Made by a program: the position numbers and the translations under genes. A stretch of 6,878 nucleotides of DNA from Actinomycetota bacterium (GTDB lineage: Bacteria; Actinomycetota; Acidimicrobiia; Spongiisociales; UBA11373): contig DNGH01000060.1 in the NCBI GenBank assembly GCA_003486285.1, positions 1 to 6,878 on the forward strand, written 5' to 3'. Positions 1 through 5,397 of the stretch are shown here, piece after piece; position 1 is the stretch's first letter; the number at the start of each line of letters is the position of its first letter. Under the pieces are notes generated by a model. It did no database searches, was not told the DNA's origin, and saw nothing but the letters and a program-made list of their open reading frames with translations.

Positions 1-1211
1 TCACCGAGGACATCATCACCGACCTCTCCAAGATCTCCGGCCTGCATGTGATCGCCCGCAACACGGCATTCACCTATCGGGGCAAGTCGGTGACCATGAC
101 CCAGGTCGCTCAGGATCTGGGCGTGAGGTTCGTCCTCGAGGGAAGCGTCCGTAAGGCCGGCGAGCGCGTCCGGATCACCGGCCAGCTCATCGACGGCAAC
201 GACGGCAGCCTGGTGTGGGCCGACCGCTACGACCGCGACCTCACCGACATCTTTGCGATCCAGGACGACATCACCCACACGATCGTCAGCCAACTCGAGG
301 TGAGGCTATTGCCTGAAGAGAAGGCGGCGATCGGGCAGGCGCCGACCGAGAACATCGAGGCCTACACCTACTACCTCCGAGGCCGCCACTACCTCCACCT
401 AAGGACCCGGGCGTTCCTCACGCTGGCACGGCGCATGTTCGCCAGGGCTGTCGAGCTCGACCCGCAATACGCCCGCGCCTATGCGGGCATGGCGACCTGC
501 GACTCCCTTCTCGCCAGCTGGCACCAGATGGAGATCTCGGTCGATGACATCCTTGCGACCACCGGCAGGGCCCTGGCGATCGACCCCGATCTGGCAGAGG
601 CCCATGCGGCGAGAGGACTGGCTCTGAGCTTTGCCAATCGCCGGGACGAAGCGGCCGCCGCCTTCGCGCGGGCGCTGAGTCTGGACCCCAACGGATACGA
701 AGCCAACTACTACTTCGCCCGGTTCTCGTTCGCCAACGGTGATCTCGAGGCCGCGGCGCGACACTTCATCCGTTCCATCGAGATCGACCCGAACGACTAT
801 CGCTCGCCGCTGCATCTCCAGAACCTCCTTCCATCTCTCGGCCGCCCTGAGGAGGGCGAACGGTACGCACGCCTCGGCCTGGAGCGCGCCGAGAAGGCCC
901 TGATGGAGCATCCCGAGGGGTCCGGCCCCGCCCAGCTGGGCGCGGCTGCGTTGGCCAGACTCGGGGAACGCGATCGGGCCAAGGAGTGGCTGGCCCGGGC
1001 GATGGCCATCGATCCCGACGACATCCACGCCCAATACAACGCCGCCTGCGTCTACGCACTCCTCGGAGACATTGAGCGGGCCATCGACATTCTCGAGTCG
1101 TATCTGGCCCATGCCAGCGGGGAAAGGAAGCGCTGGTTCATCCACGACTCGGACCTGGACCCGATCCGCGACCACCCGCGCTACCAGAAGTTGCTGGAGT
1201 TCACCCGGTAG
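1..1211 (+). CDS. TolB-like/TPR signalling protein, C-terminal part (5' truncated by window edge)
   Basis: The reading frame is open from base 3 (first residues TEDIITDLSKISGLHVIARN) to TAG at 1209-1211, so 402 residues are visible and the N-terminus lies left of the window. A GTG at 48 is internal, because coding similarity continues before it. Window residues ~1-95 match the TolB-like segment of bacterial multidomain signalling proteins (FVLEGSVRKAG, then WADRYDR..DIFAIQDDI). Residues ~135-385 hold several TPR-type helical repeats with the recurring A..LDP/IDP ending (VELDP, AIDP, SLDP, EIDP, AIDP). In this family the missing N-terminal part is usually a class III adenylate cyclase domain or an OmpR/CadC-type winged helix, and the TPRs mediate protein contacts. 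Which one applies here cannot be seen. The protein is probably cytoplasmic in its visible part, with no hydrophobic segment. Its 3' end overlaps the convergent dehydratase gene by 11 bases. Family assignment is firm; the exact role is unknown. Confidence 0.85.
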   Translation, partial: TEDIITDLSKISGLHVIARNTAFTYRGKSVTMTQVAQDLGVRFVLEGSVRKAGERVRITGQLIDGNDGSLVWADRYDRDLTDIFAIQDDITHTIVSQLEVRLLPEEKAAIGQAPTENIEAYTYYLRGRHYLHLRTRAFLTLARRMFARAVELDPQYARAYAGMATCDSLLASWHQMEISVDDILATTGRALAIDPDLAEAHAARGLALSFANRRDEAAAAFARALSLDPNGYEANYYFARFSFANGDLEAAARHFIRSIEIDPNDYRSPLHLQNLLPSLGRPEEGERYARLGLERAEKALMEHPEGSGPAQLGAAALARLGERDRAKEWLARAMAIDPDDIHAQYNAACVYALLGDIERAIDILESYLAHASGERKRWFIHDSDLDPIRDHPRYQKLLEFTR

Positions 1212-2676
1212 GGAAATCGGCCTGCTCGTCGATCCCAGCCAACCTCCGCGCCAGGTCCTTCTTGCCTTCGACGTCCATCTGGCGGGCGATCTGGACGCGC
1301 TGCGCCTGCGGCGAGCCGGCACCGTGGAGCGACTCGGTGAGATAGCCCACCGCGTTGCGACCCAGCGTCATGTTCTCGATCAGCCGCAGCACCCGGACCC
1401 GCCATTCGGTGGGCACGCCGTCGCGGCCCTGGAAGTACTTGTCGAGCAGCGGCCCGATCTCGGGGTGCTCGAAGTCGGCCTGCGCGGGCAGCGTCACCAC
1501 CGCCCCCCCGGCGAGGTCCTGGGCGAGCCGGGCGATCTCATAGGGGAACCGGGTGACGTTGTGCTTGCAGACGTTGGCGAGCAGGCCGTCGTTCTCCCAG
1601 TTGCCCGCGGCGGTGGGGTGCGACTCGTGGCTGGCGGCGATGCCGGCCCCGTAGATGGTCTCGTTGAGGTGGGCCATCTCGACCAACTTGTCCCGGATGT
1701 GGGATGCCTTCTCCACGCCGTTGTACTCGGCGATCAGGGCCGCAGCTCCGATGAGCACGTCGCCGACTCCGGACTTACACACGTACGAGCGGCGGTGATA
1801 GGCGGTGAAGCGCTCCACCAGTTCGGCGGCGAATTCGAATTCGCCGTCGAGGAAGACGTGCTCCCAGGGGACGAAGACATCGTCAAAAATGATGAGCGCC
1901 TCCTGGCCGGCGAACCGGGCGTTGCCGACATCGATGTCGCCGTCCATGGCCCGGGTGTCGCACGACTGGCGGCCGTACACGTAGGTGAGGCCGGCCGCCT
2001 CGACCGGGACCGCGGCCACCACCGCCCAGTCGCGATCGGCCGCGGTGAGGCGCATCGTCGGCATCACCAGTATCCAGTGCGAGTTGATGCAACCCGTCTG
2101 ATGCGCCTTGGCGCCGCGGATCACGATCCCATCGTCCCGCCGCTCCACGACCCGCACGAACATGTCGGGATCGGACTGCTGCGACGGTCCCTTGCTCCGA
2201 TCCCCCTTGGCGTCGGTCATGGCGCCCCCCACCACCAGGTTGAGCCGCTGCACCCCGGCCAGCCAGGCGATGAAGCGCGAGTGGTATGGCGTGCCGTGAC
2301 GGGCGTCGACGTCGTAGGTGATCGAGAACAGGCTGTTGATCGCATCCATCCCGACGCAGCGCTGGAAGCACGTGCCGGTGAGCTGGCCGAGTCGGCGCTG
2401 CATCTTGTTCTGCGCCACCACGTCATCGGCACTGGTGGTCACGTGGAGGAACCGGTTGACGACGACGCCGGAGATGTCGGAGGGCGCCGCCGCCAGGTCG
2501 GGATCGGTCGACGCCAGGTCGTAGGTGGCGGCGACCGCGGCGATCGAAGGCCGGATCACGGGGTGATCCACCGGCTCGGCGACCGGCTCTCCCATGAAGA
2601 AGATGCGCAGCCCGCGACCGCGGAGGGAGTCCATGTAGTCGGCCCCGGTGCGAAGCGGGGTCTCCGGAAGCGGCAT
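1201..2676 (-). CDS. abfD: 4-hydroxybutyryl-CoA dehydratase / vinylacetyl-CoA delta-isomerase family protein
   Basis: A 491-residue flavoprotein of the 4-hydroxyphenylacetate 3-hydroxylase fold, closely resembling Clostridium aminobutyricum AbfD from memory. That enzyme uses FAD and a [4Fe-4S] cluster to dehydrate 4-hydroxybutyryl-CoA to crotonyl-CoA and to isomerise vinylacetyl-CoA. Landmarks: DHPVIRPS (37-44), CFQRCVGMD with cluster cysteines C103 and C107, GAMTDAKGDR, KAHQTG with T194, GQEA with E259, YHRRSYVCK with H294, Y298, C300 and K301, and TESLHGAGSPQAQR with E448. All residues known to matter in AbfD have counterparts, so this is not the FADH2-dependent hydroxylase. The start is the ATG at 2674-2676: it gives the family's usual N-terminus, while the frame open upstream to 2868 runs across the divergent promoter and into the DUF4342 gene. 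No Shine-Dalgarno is visible; a -10-like box sits 8 bases upstream. It has no CoA-transferase, CoA-ligase or 4-hydroxybutyrate dehydrogenase neighbour here, so the physiological substrate is uncertain. Automated pipelines may name it 4-hydroxyphenylacetate 3-hydroxylase. Confidence 0.92.
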   Translation of the reverse strand: MPLPETPLRTGADYMDSLRGRGLRIFFMGEPVAEPVDHPVIRPSIAAVAATYDLASTDPDLAAAPSDISGVVVNRFLHVTTSADDVVAQNKMQRRLGQLTGTCFQRCVGMDAINSLFSITYDVDARHGTPYHSRFIAWLAGVQRLNLVVGGAMTDAKGDRSKGPSQQSDPDMFVRVVERRDDGIVIRGAKAHQTGCINSHWILVMPTMRLTAADRDWAVVAAVPVEAAGLTYVYGRQSCDTRAMDGDIDVGNARFAGQEALIIFDDVFVPWEHVFLDGEFEFAAELVERFTAYHRRSYVCKSGVGDVLIGAAALIAEYNGVEKASHIRDKLVEMAHLNETIYGAGIAASHESHPTAAGNWENDGLLANVCKHNVTRFPYEIARLAQDLAGGAVVTLPAQADFEHPEIGPLLDKYFQGRDGVPTEWRVRVLRLIENMTLGRNAVGYLTESLHGAGSPQAQRVQIARQMDVEGKKDLARRLAGIDEQADFPTG

Positions 2677-2684
2677 TGGGAGCA

Positions 2685-2690
2685 AGCGTA
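2685..2690 (-). promoter_or_regulatory. Candidate -10 box of the 4HB-CoA dehydratase gene (near-leaderless)
   Basis: On the minus strand TACGCT fits the actinobacterial TAnnnT -10 consensus and lies 8 bases before the ATG. Transcription would start at or within a base or two of the start codon, which agrees with the absence of a Shine-Dalgarno sequence. No convincing TTGAC-like -35 element is visible. The assignment is inference from motif and spacing. Confidence 0.4.
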
Positions 2691-2691
2691 G

Positions 2692-2706
2692 GGGGCATTC
2701 CGCCCC
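2692..2706. repeat. Short inverted repeat in the divergent promoter region
   Basis: GGGGC-ATTCC-GCCCC is a perfect 5-bp dyad with a 5-base loop, immediately upstream of the dehydratase -10-like box and within the 88-base divergent region (2677-2764). A second, weaker dyad, GGGG-ATGA-CCCC, lies at 2736-2747 just before the DUF4342 ribosome binding site. Either could be an operator, but both are short and G/C-only in their arms, so chance is a real alternative. Confidence 0.25.
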
Positions 2707-2750
2707 TGGTGCCGGGTGAGCCAGTCCGGTAGCAAGGGGATGACCCCATT

Positions 2751-2757
2751 GGAGGAG
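2751..2757 (+). promoter_or_regulatory. Strong ribosome binding site of the DUF4342 gene
   Basis: GGAGGAG lies 7 bases before the GTG at 2765. It is the best Shine-Dalgarno sequence in the window and fixes the DUF4342 start. It contrasts with the two neighbouring genes that lack a ribosome binding site. Confidence 0.75.
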
Positions 2758-2764
2758 ATCCACC

Positions 2765-3064
2765 GTGTCCACCGATTCTCCCTCGGAGCCCAGATCCGCA
2801 GGTCGCGGGGACGACCTGCGCTGGGAGGAGTTCCAGGTCAAGGGCGAGCAGTTGCTCGCCAAGGTCAAGGAGTTGGTGCATCAGGGGAACATCAGGCGCC
2901 TGGTGATCGCCAACGAGGACGGCAAGACCCTCGTCGAGGTGCCGCTCACGGTCGGCGTGGTCGGCGCCGTGTTGGTGCCGGTGGCCGTGGCCATCGGGGC
3001 GATCGCCGCCATCGTGACCGACTGCACCATTCGCGTCGAGCGTTCTGACGGGAGCGGCGCATAG
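2765..3064 (+). CDS. DUF4342 domain-containing small membrane-associated protein
   Basis: A 99-residue protein matching the DUF4342 pattern: an amphipathic, lysine-rich N-terminal helix (WEEFQVKGEQLLAKVKELV, 20-38), then GNIRRLVIANEDGKTLVEVPLTVGVVGA (41-68), a hydrophobic stretch at about 59-86 long enough to span or enter a membrane, and a short strand ending TIRVER. The domain covers residues ~18-93, which is essentially the whole protein and the usual family length. The function of DUF4342 is not established; similarity of its first half to UBA/EF-Ts-like helices has been suggested in domain descriptions, and I cannot test that here. The GTG start is chosen because of the strong GGAGGAG 7 bases upstream. 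It is divergent from the dehydratase gene and its TAG overlaps the proposed AUA start of the following GNAT gene by four bases, indicating translational coupling. The promoter is not resolved; TAGCAA at 2730-2735 is a weak candidate. Confidence 0.85.
   Translation: MSTDSPSEPRSAGRGDDLRWEEFQVKGEQLLAKVKELVHQGNIRRLVIANEDGKTLVEVPLTVGVVGAVLVPVAVAIGAIAAIVTDCTIRVERSDGSGA
3050..3054 (+). promoter_or_regulatory. Candidate ribosome binding site for the GNAT gene inside the DUF4342 3' end
   Basis: GGGAG lies 6 bases before the ATA at 3061-3063. Its position is what would be expected for an initiation site at that non-canonical codon, and it helps decide the GNAT start. The motif is short and lies within coding sequence, so the support is moderate. 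Confidence 0.45.
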
Positions 3065-3957
3065 CGGTCTGGGTCCGCCCTTACGGGGCCCCGGCGGACT
3101 ACACGACCGTCGACCGGTTCCTGGTCGCGGCGTATCGACCCGGAGATCGGCCCCGGGTCTGGCTGCGGCCGCGGTGGGAGTACATGCACGCCCATCCCTT
3201 CGTCCTGCGCCTGGACCTGAGCCAGATCGGGATCGCCGAGGATCACGGACACGTCGTCGGGGTGATCCACCCCGAGCATGACGCTGCCTTCTGCTTCCTG
3301 CAGGCCCACCCCGGCACGGCTGCGGTGAAGCAAGCCCTCGTCGCGTGGGCCCTGGAGCACCTGGGCGGAGCCTCGGAAGAGTTGGGTGGTGAGGTCATCG
3401 GGATCTGGGTCGCCGACCCCGATCCCGGCCTCGATGCGATCCTGACCGGCCACGGCTTCGCCGCCACGACGCATCGCGAGCCGATGGCGATGCGATCGCT
3501 GAACCGGCGCCTGCCGAGCGTCATCCTGCCGGATGGCTACCGCCTCCACACTCTCGCCGAAGACGACGACCTGTTTCAGGTGAACCGGGTGCTGTGGCGT
3601 GGCTTCGATCACGAAGGGCCGCCTCCCGATGACGAGATCCCGGGGCGGATCCGGGTGCAGCACAGCCCGCACTTTCGGCGTGATCTCCATGCCGTCGTCG
3701 AGGACGCCGGCGGCGACTACGTGTCATATGCCGGGATCTGGCTCGACTCGATCAACCGCGTCGCGATGGTGGAACCGGTGGCCACCGATCCGGCGCACCG
3801 CCGCCGCGGCCTGGCCGCAGCGGCGATCGTCGAGGGTCTGCGCCGTGCCCAGGCCGAGGGCGCCACCGTCGCATGGGTCGGAAGCGATCTCCCCGTCTAC
3901 ATGGCGCTCGGATTCACAGTCACGTGCCACGACACCCTGTGGGTGAAGCCCCGCTGA
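3061..3957 (+). CDS. Two-domain GNAT family N-acetyltransferase, probable AUA start
   Basis: The likely product has 298 residues with two GNAT-type halves. The C-terminal half (about 155-298) carries the acetyl-CoA binding motif A, VEPVATDPAHRRRGLA (237-252, with R/Q-x-x-G-x-A as RRRGLA), and ends with the typical YMALGF strand. The N-terminal half (about 1-150) is a degenerate GNAT fold ending in HGFAATTHREPMAM. The acceptor substrate is unknown. The first ATG is at 3184, but the same frame is coding before it: AVWVRPYGAPADYTTVDRFL followed by WLRPRWEYMH resembles the conserved N-terminal beta-alpha unit of this family. Between the in-frame TGA at 3046-3048 and 3184 there is no ATG, GTG or TTG. 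The ATA at 3061, with GGGAG 6 bases upstream and a four-base overlap with the DUF4342 stop (ATAG), is the best start; CTG at 3121 or 3163 are alternatives. Standard gene finders would report 3184-3957 (257 residues), which would remove the first beta strand and helix. The family call is firm; the start is inference. Confidence 0.8.
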   Translation: MAVWVRPYGAPADYTTVDRFLVAAYRPGDRPRVWLRPRWEYMHAHPFVLRLDLSQIGIAEDHGHVVGVIHPEHDAAFCFLQAHPGTAAVKQALVAWALEHLGGASEELGGEVIGIWVADPDPGLDAILTGHGFAATTHREPMAMRSLNRRLPSVILPDGYRLHTLAEDDDLFQVNRVLWRGFDHEGPPPDDEIPGRIRVQHSPHFRRDLHAVVEDAGGDYVSYAGIWLDSINRVAMVEPVATDPAHRRRGLAAAAIVEGLRRAQAEGATVAWVGSDLPVYMALGFTVTCHDTLWVKPR

Positions 3958-3986
3958 GATGGCCTCACCAAGTGGCAGCATCTGAG

Positions 3987-3992
3987 TACGGT
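3987..3992 (+). promoter_or_regulatory. Candidate -10 box of the hydrolase-cyclase gene (near-leaderless)
   Basis: TACGGT fits TAnnnT and ends 8 bases before the ATG at 4001, the same spacing as the box upstream of the dehydratase gene. No Shine-Dalgarno sequence lies between GNAT stop and this ATG, so a near-leaderless mRNA is plausible. TCACCA at 3965-3970 is only a weak -35 candidate. Confidence 0.4.
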
Positions 3993-4000
3993 TCCCGCCC

Positions 4001-5344
4001 ATGGAACCGCCGATCCAGTTCACTCGCACCTCGGACGGTGTCGACATCGCCTTCTGGGGGATCGGCGAAGGACCGACCCTGGTGGCAATGCCCTCGATGC
4101 CGTGGAGTCACCTCAAGCTGGAGTGGTCGATCCCGGAGGTGGCGCGCTGGTACGCACTGATCGGTCGGGGCCGGCGGCTGATGCGATACGACGGCCGCGG
4201 CTTCGGGCTCTCGCAGCGGTCGGCAGCGTCCTACGACCTCGAGGCCCATGTGGCCGATCTGTCCGCGGTGGTGGAGCGATCGGGCGCAGACCGTGTCGAC
4301 CTGTTCGCCGGGCAGCACTCCGGACCTCCCGCCATCGCCTACGCGGTGCGGCACCCCGAGCGAATCGCCCACCTGGTCCTGTTCTGCTCCTATGCCGACG
4401 GTCGCGCCTACTCCGCCCAGCCGGTGATTGCGGCCACTCGCCCGATCATCCACCAGGACTGGGACTTCTACACCGAGGCGGTGGCCCGCCTGCTGCTGGG
4501 ATGGACCCAGCCCGAGGCTGCCAGCCGCTTCGCCCAGCTCATCAACGAATGCACCACCCCGGAAGCGGCCAGTGCGGTGCTGGCTGCCACATCCGATTTC
4601 GACGTGACCGCGCTCCTCGACCAGGTCGCGGTTCCGACGCTGGTGATCTACCGGCCTCGGTTGCGGGCGGCGTCGTTCGAACAGGCCCGGCTGCTGGCCT
4701 CGGCGATTCCCGGGGCGCAGCTGGTGTTGCTCGAGGGCGACTCGGTCGCTCCCTACCTCGGAGACGTGGTGGCGACCGCGGCCGAACTCAACGCCTTCCT
4801 CACCGGCACGGCTGCGGCTCCGCCGCACGGCGGAACCGGAGCACTGCAGACCGTGCTCTTCACGGATATCGCCGGCTCCACCACCCTCACCGACCGTCTT
4901 GGGGACGAGGCGGCCCGAGTCGTGATGCGCCGGCACGAGCAGATCGTGCGCGACGCCCTCCGCAAGCACGGTGGTGTCGAGATCAAGGCGATGGGCGACG
5001 GCTTCATGGCCTCGTTCGGGTCGGCCGTGGCCGCGGTGGAGTGCGCCATCGCCCTGCAGCGATCCCTGGTGGCGCACAACCTGACCGCCGAAGAGCCGAT
5101 CCGCATCCGCGTCGGAATCAACGCCGGGGAGCCGATCGCCGAAGACGGCGACCTGTTCGGCACTGCAGTCATCGCGGCCGCTCGGATCGGAGCCCAGGCC
5201 GGCGTGGGCCAGATCCACGTGTCCGACGTGGTGCGGCAACTGGTCGCCGGCAAGGGATTCCCGTTCCGGGACCTCGGTGAGGTGGCCTTGCGCGGCTTCG
5301 AGGCGCCGATGCGAATCCACGCCGTGGAGTGGCAGAACCGCTGA
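4001..5344 (+). CDS. Alpha/beta-hydrolase-fold domain fused to class III adenylate cyclase
   Basis: A 447-residue soluble protein. Residues ~1-268 form an alpha/beta-hydrolase-like domain (RLMRYDGRGFGLS at 59-71, AIAYAVRHPERIAHLVLF at 111-128). Residues 269-282 are an Ala/Pro/Gly linker. Residues ~283-445 are a class III nucleotidyl cyclase domain, predicted to make cAMP from ATP as a homodimer. Cyclase residues seen: metal aspartates D289 (FTDI) and D333 (MGDG), adenine-selecting K329 and D384, and transition-state R395. The usual transition-state Asn is Ile (I391), as I recall for many cyclases fused to this hydrolase type. In the hydrolase half, the nucleophile elbow reads GQHSG (104-108), with His where the catalytic Ser is expected; the acid and His positions (about L221 and V249) are also replaced. 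This half is therefore probably a sensor rather than an enzyme. The gene begins 43 bases after the GNAT stop with no Shine-Dalgarno sequence; a TAnnnT box lies just upstream. No membrane segments are visible. Ligand and output are unknown. Confidence 0.9.
   Translation: MEPPIQFTRTSDGVDIAFWGIGEGPTLVAMPSMPWSHLKLEWSIPEVARWYALIGRGRRLMRYDGRGFGLSQRSAASYDLEAHVADLSAVVERSGADRVDLFAGQHSGPPAIAYAVRHPERIAHLVLFCSYADGRAYSAQPVIAATRPIIHQDWDFYTEAVARLLLGWTQPEAASRFAQLINECTTPEAASAVLAATSDFDVTALLDQVAVPTLVIYRPRLRAASFEQARLLASAIPGAQLVLLEGDSVAPYLGDVVATAAELNAFLTGTAAAPPHGGTGALQTVLFTDIAGSTTLTDRLGDEAARVVMRRHEQIVRDALRKHGGVEIKAMGDGFMASFGSAVAAVECAIALQRSLVAHNLTAEEPIRIRVGINAGEPIAEDGDLFGTAVIAAARIGAQAGVGQIHVSDVVRQLVAGKGFPFRDLGEVALRGFEAPMRIHAVEWQNR
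4819..4834. repeat. Perfect inverted repeat in the interdomain linker of the hydrolase-cyclase gene
   Basis: TCCGCCG-CA-CGGCGGA is a perfect 7-bp dyad with a 2-base spacer. It extends to GG and CC on the outside (4816-4817 and 4836-4837) across one mismatch. It encodes the APPHGG part of the linker between the two domains. As RNA it could form a compact GC hairpin, although a 2-base loop would force the innermost pair to open. A role is unproven, and Pro/Gly/Ala codons in GC-rich DNA readily produce such dyads. Confidence 0.45.
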
Positions 5345-5397
5345 ATGGAGCCGTCAGCGGTCAGCCAGAGCCGGAGCCGTGGCACCATGGTCTGGAC

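Noticed and set aside
1072..2691. Long plus-strand open frame (539 codons) opposite the dehydratase gene
   Set aside because: Its translation is low-complexity (rich in H, V, D, G, R) with no recognisable domain, and it mirrors a well-supported gene on the other strand. GC-rich coding DNA often leaves the antisense frame open.
2677..2868. N-terminal extension of the dehydratase frame up to 2868
   Set aside because: The extension would add 64 residues of unrelated sequence, crossing the divergent promoter and the first codons of DUF4342. The family's N-terminus matches the start at 2676.
3046..3064. Programmed -1 frameshift joining DUF4342 to the GNAT
   Set aside because: The GNAT frame is -1 relative to DUF4342, and a shift between 3049 and 3061 would fuse them, but there is no slippery heptamer and DUF4342 reaches its natural end (VER plus a short tail). 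Separate translation with an unusual start is simpler.
4102..5280. Plus-strand open frame of 392 codons within the hydrolase-cyclase gene
   Set aside because: It is a shifted frame of the real gene, with arginine/glycine-rich translation and no domain.
3965..5320. Long minus-strand open frame (451 codons) opposite the hydrolase-cyclase gene
   Set aside because: Rich in H, R, G and D with no domain signature; it is an antisense shadow of a gene with clear family motifs.
5329..5397. Upstream GTG start for the small membrane protein
   Set aside because: It lies inside the cyclase gene, has no ribosome binding site, and adds a Pro/Glu-rich stretch before the membrane helix. ATG 5398 is the better choice, although not proven.
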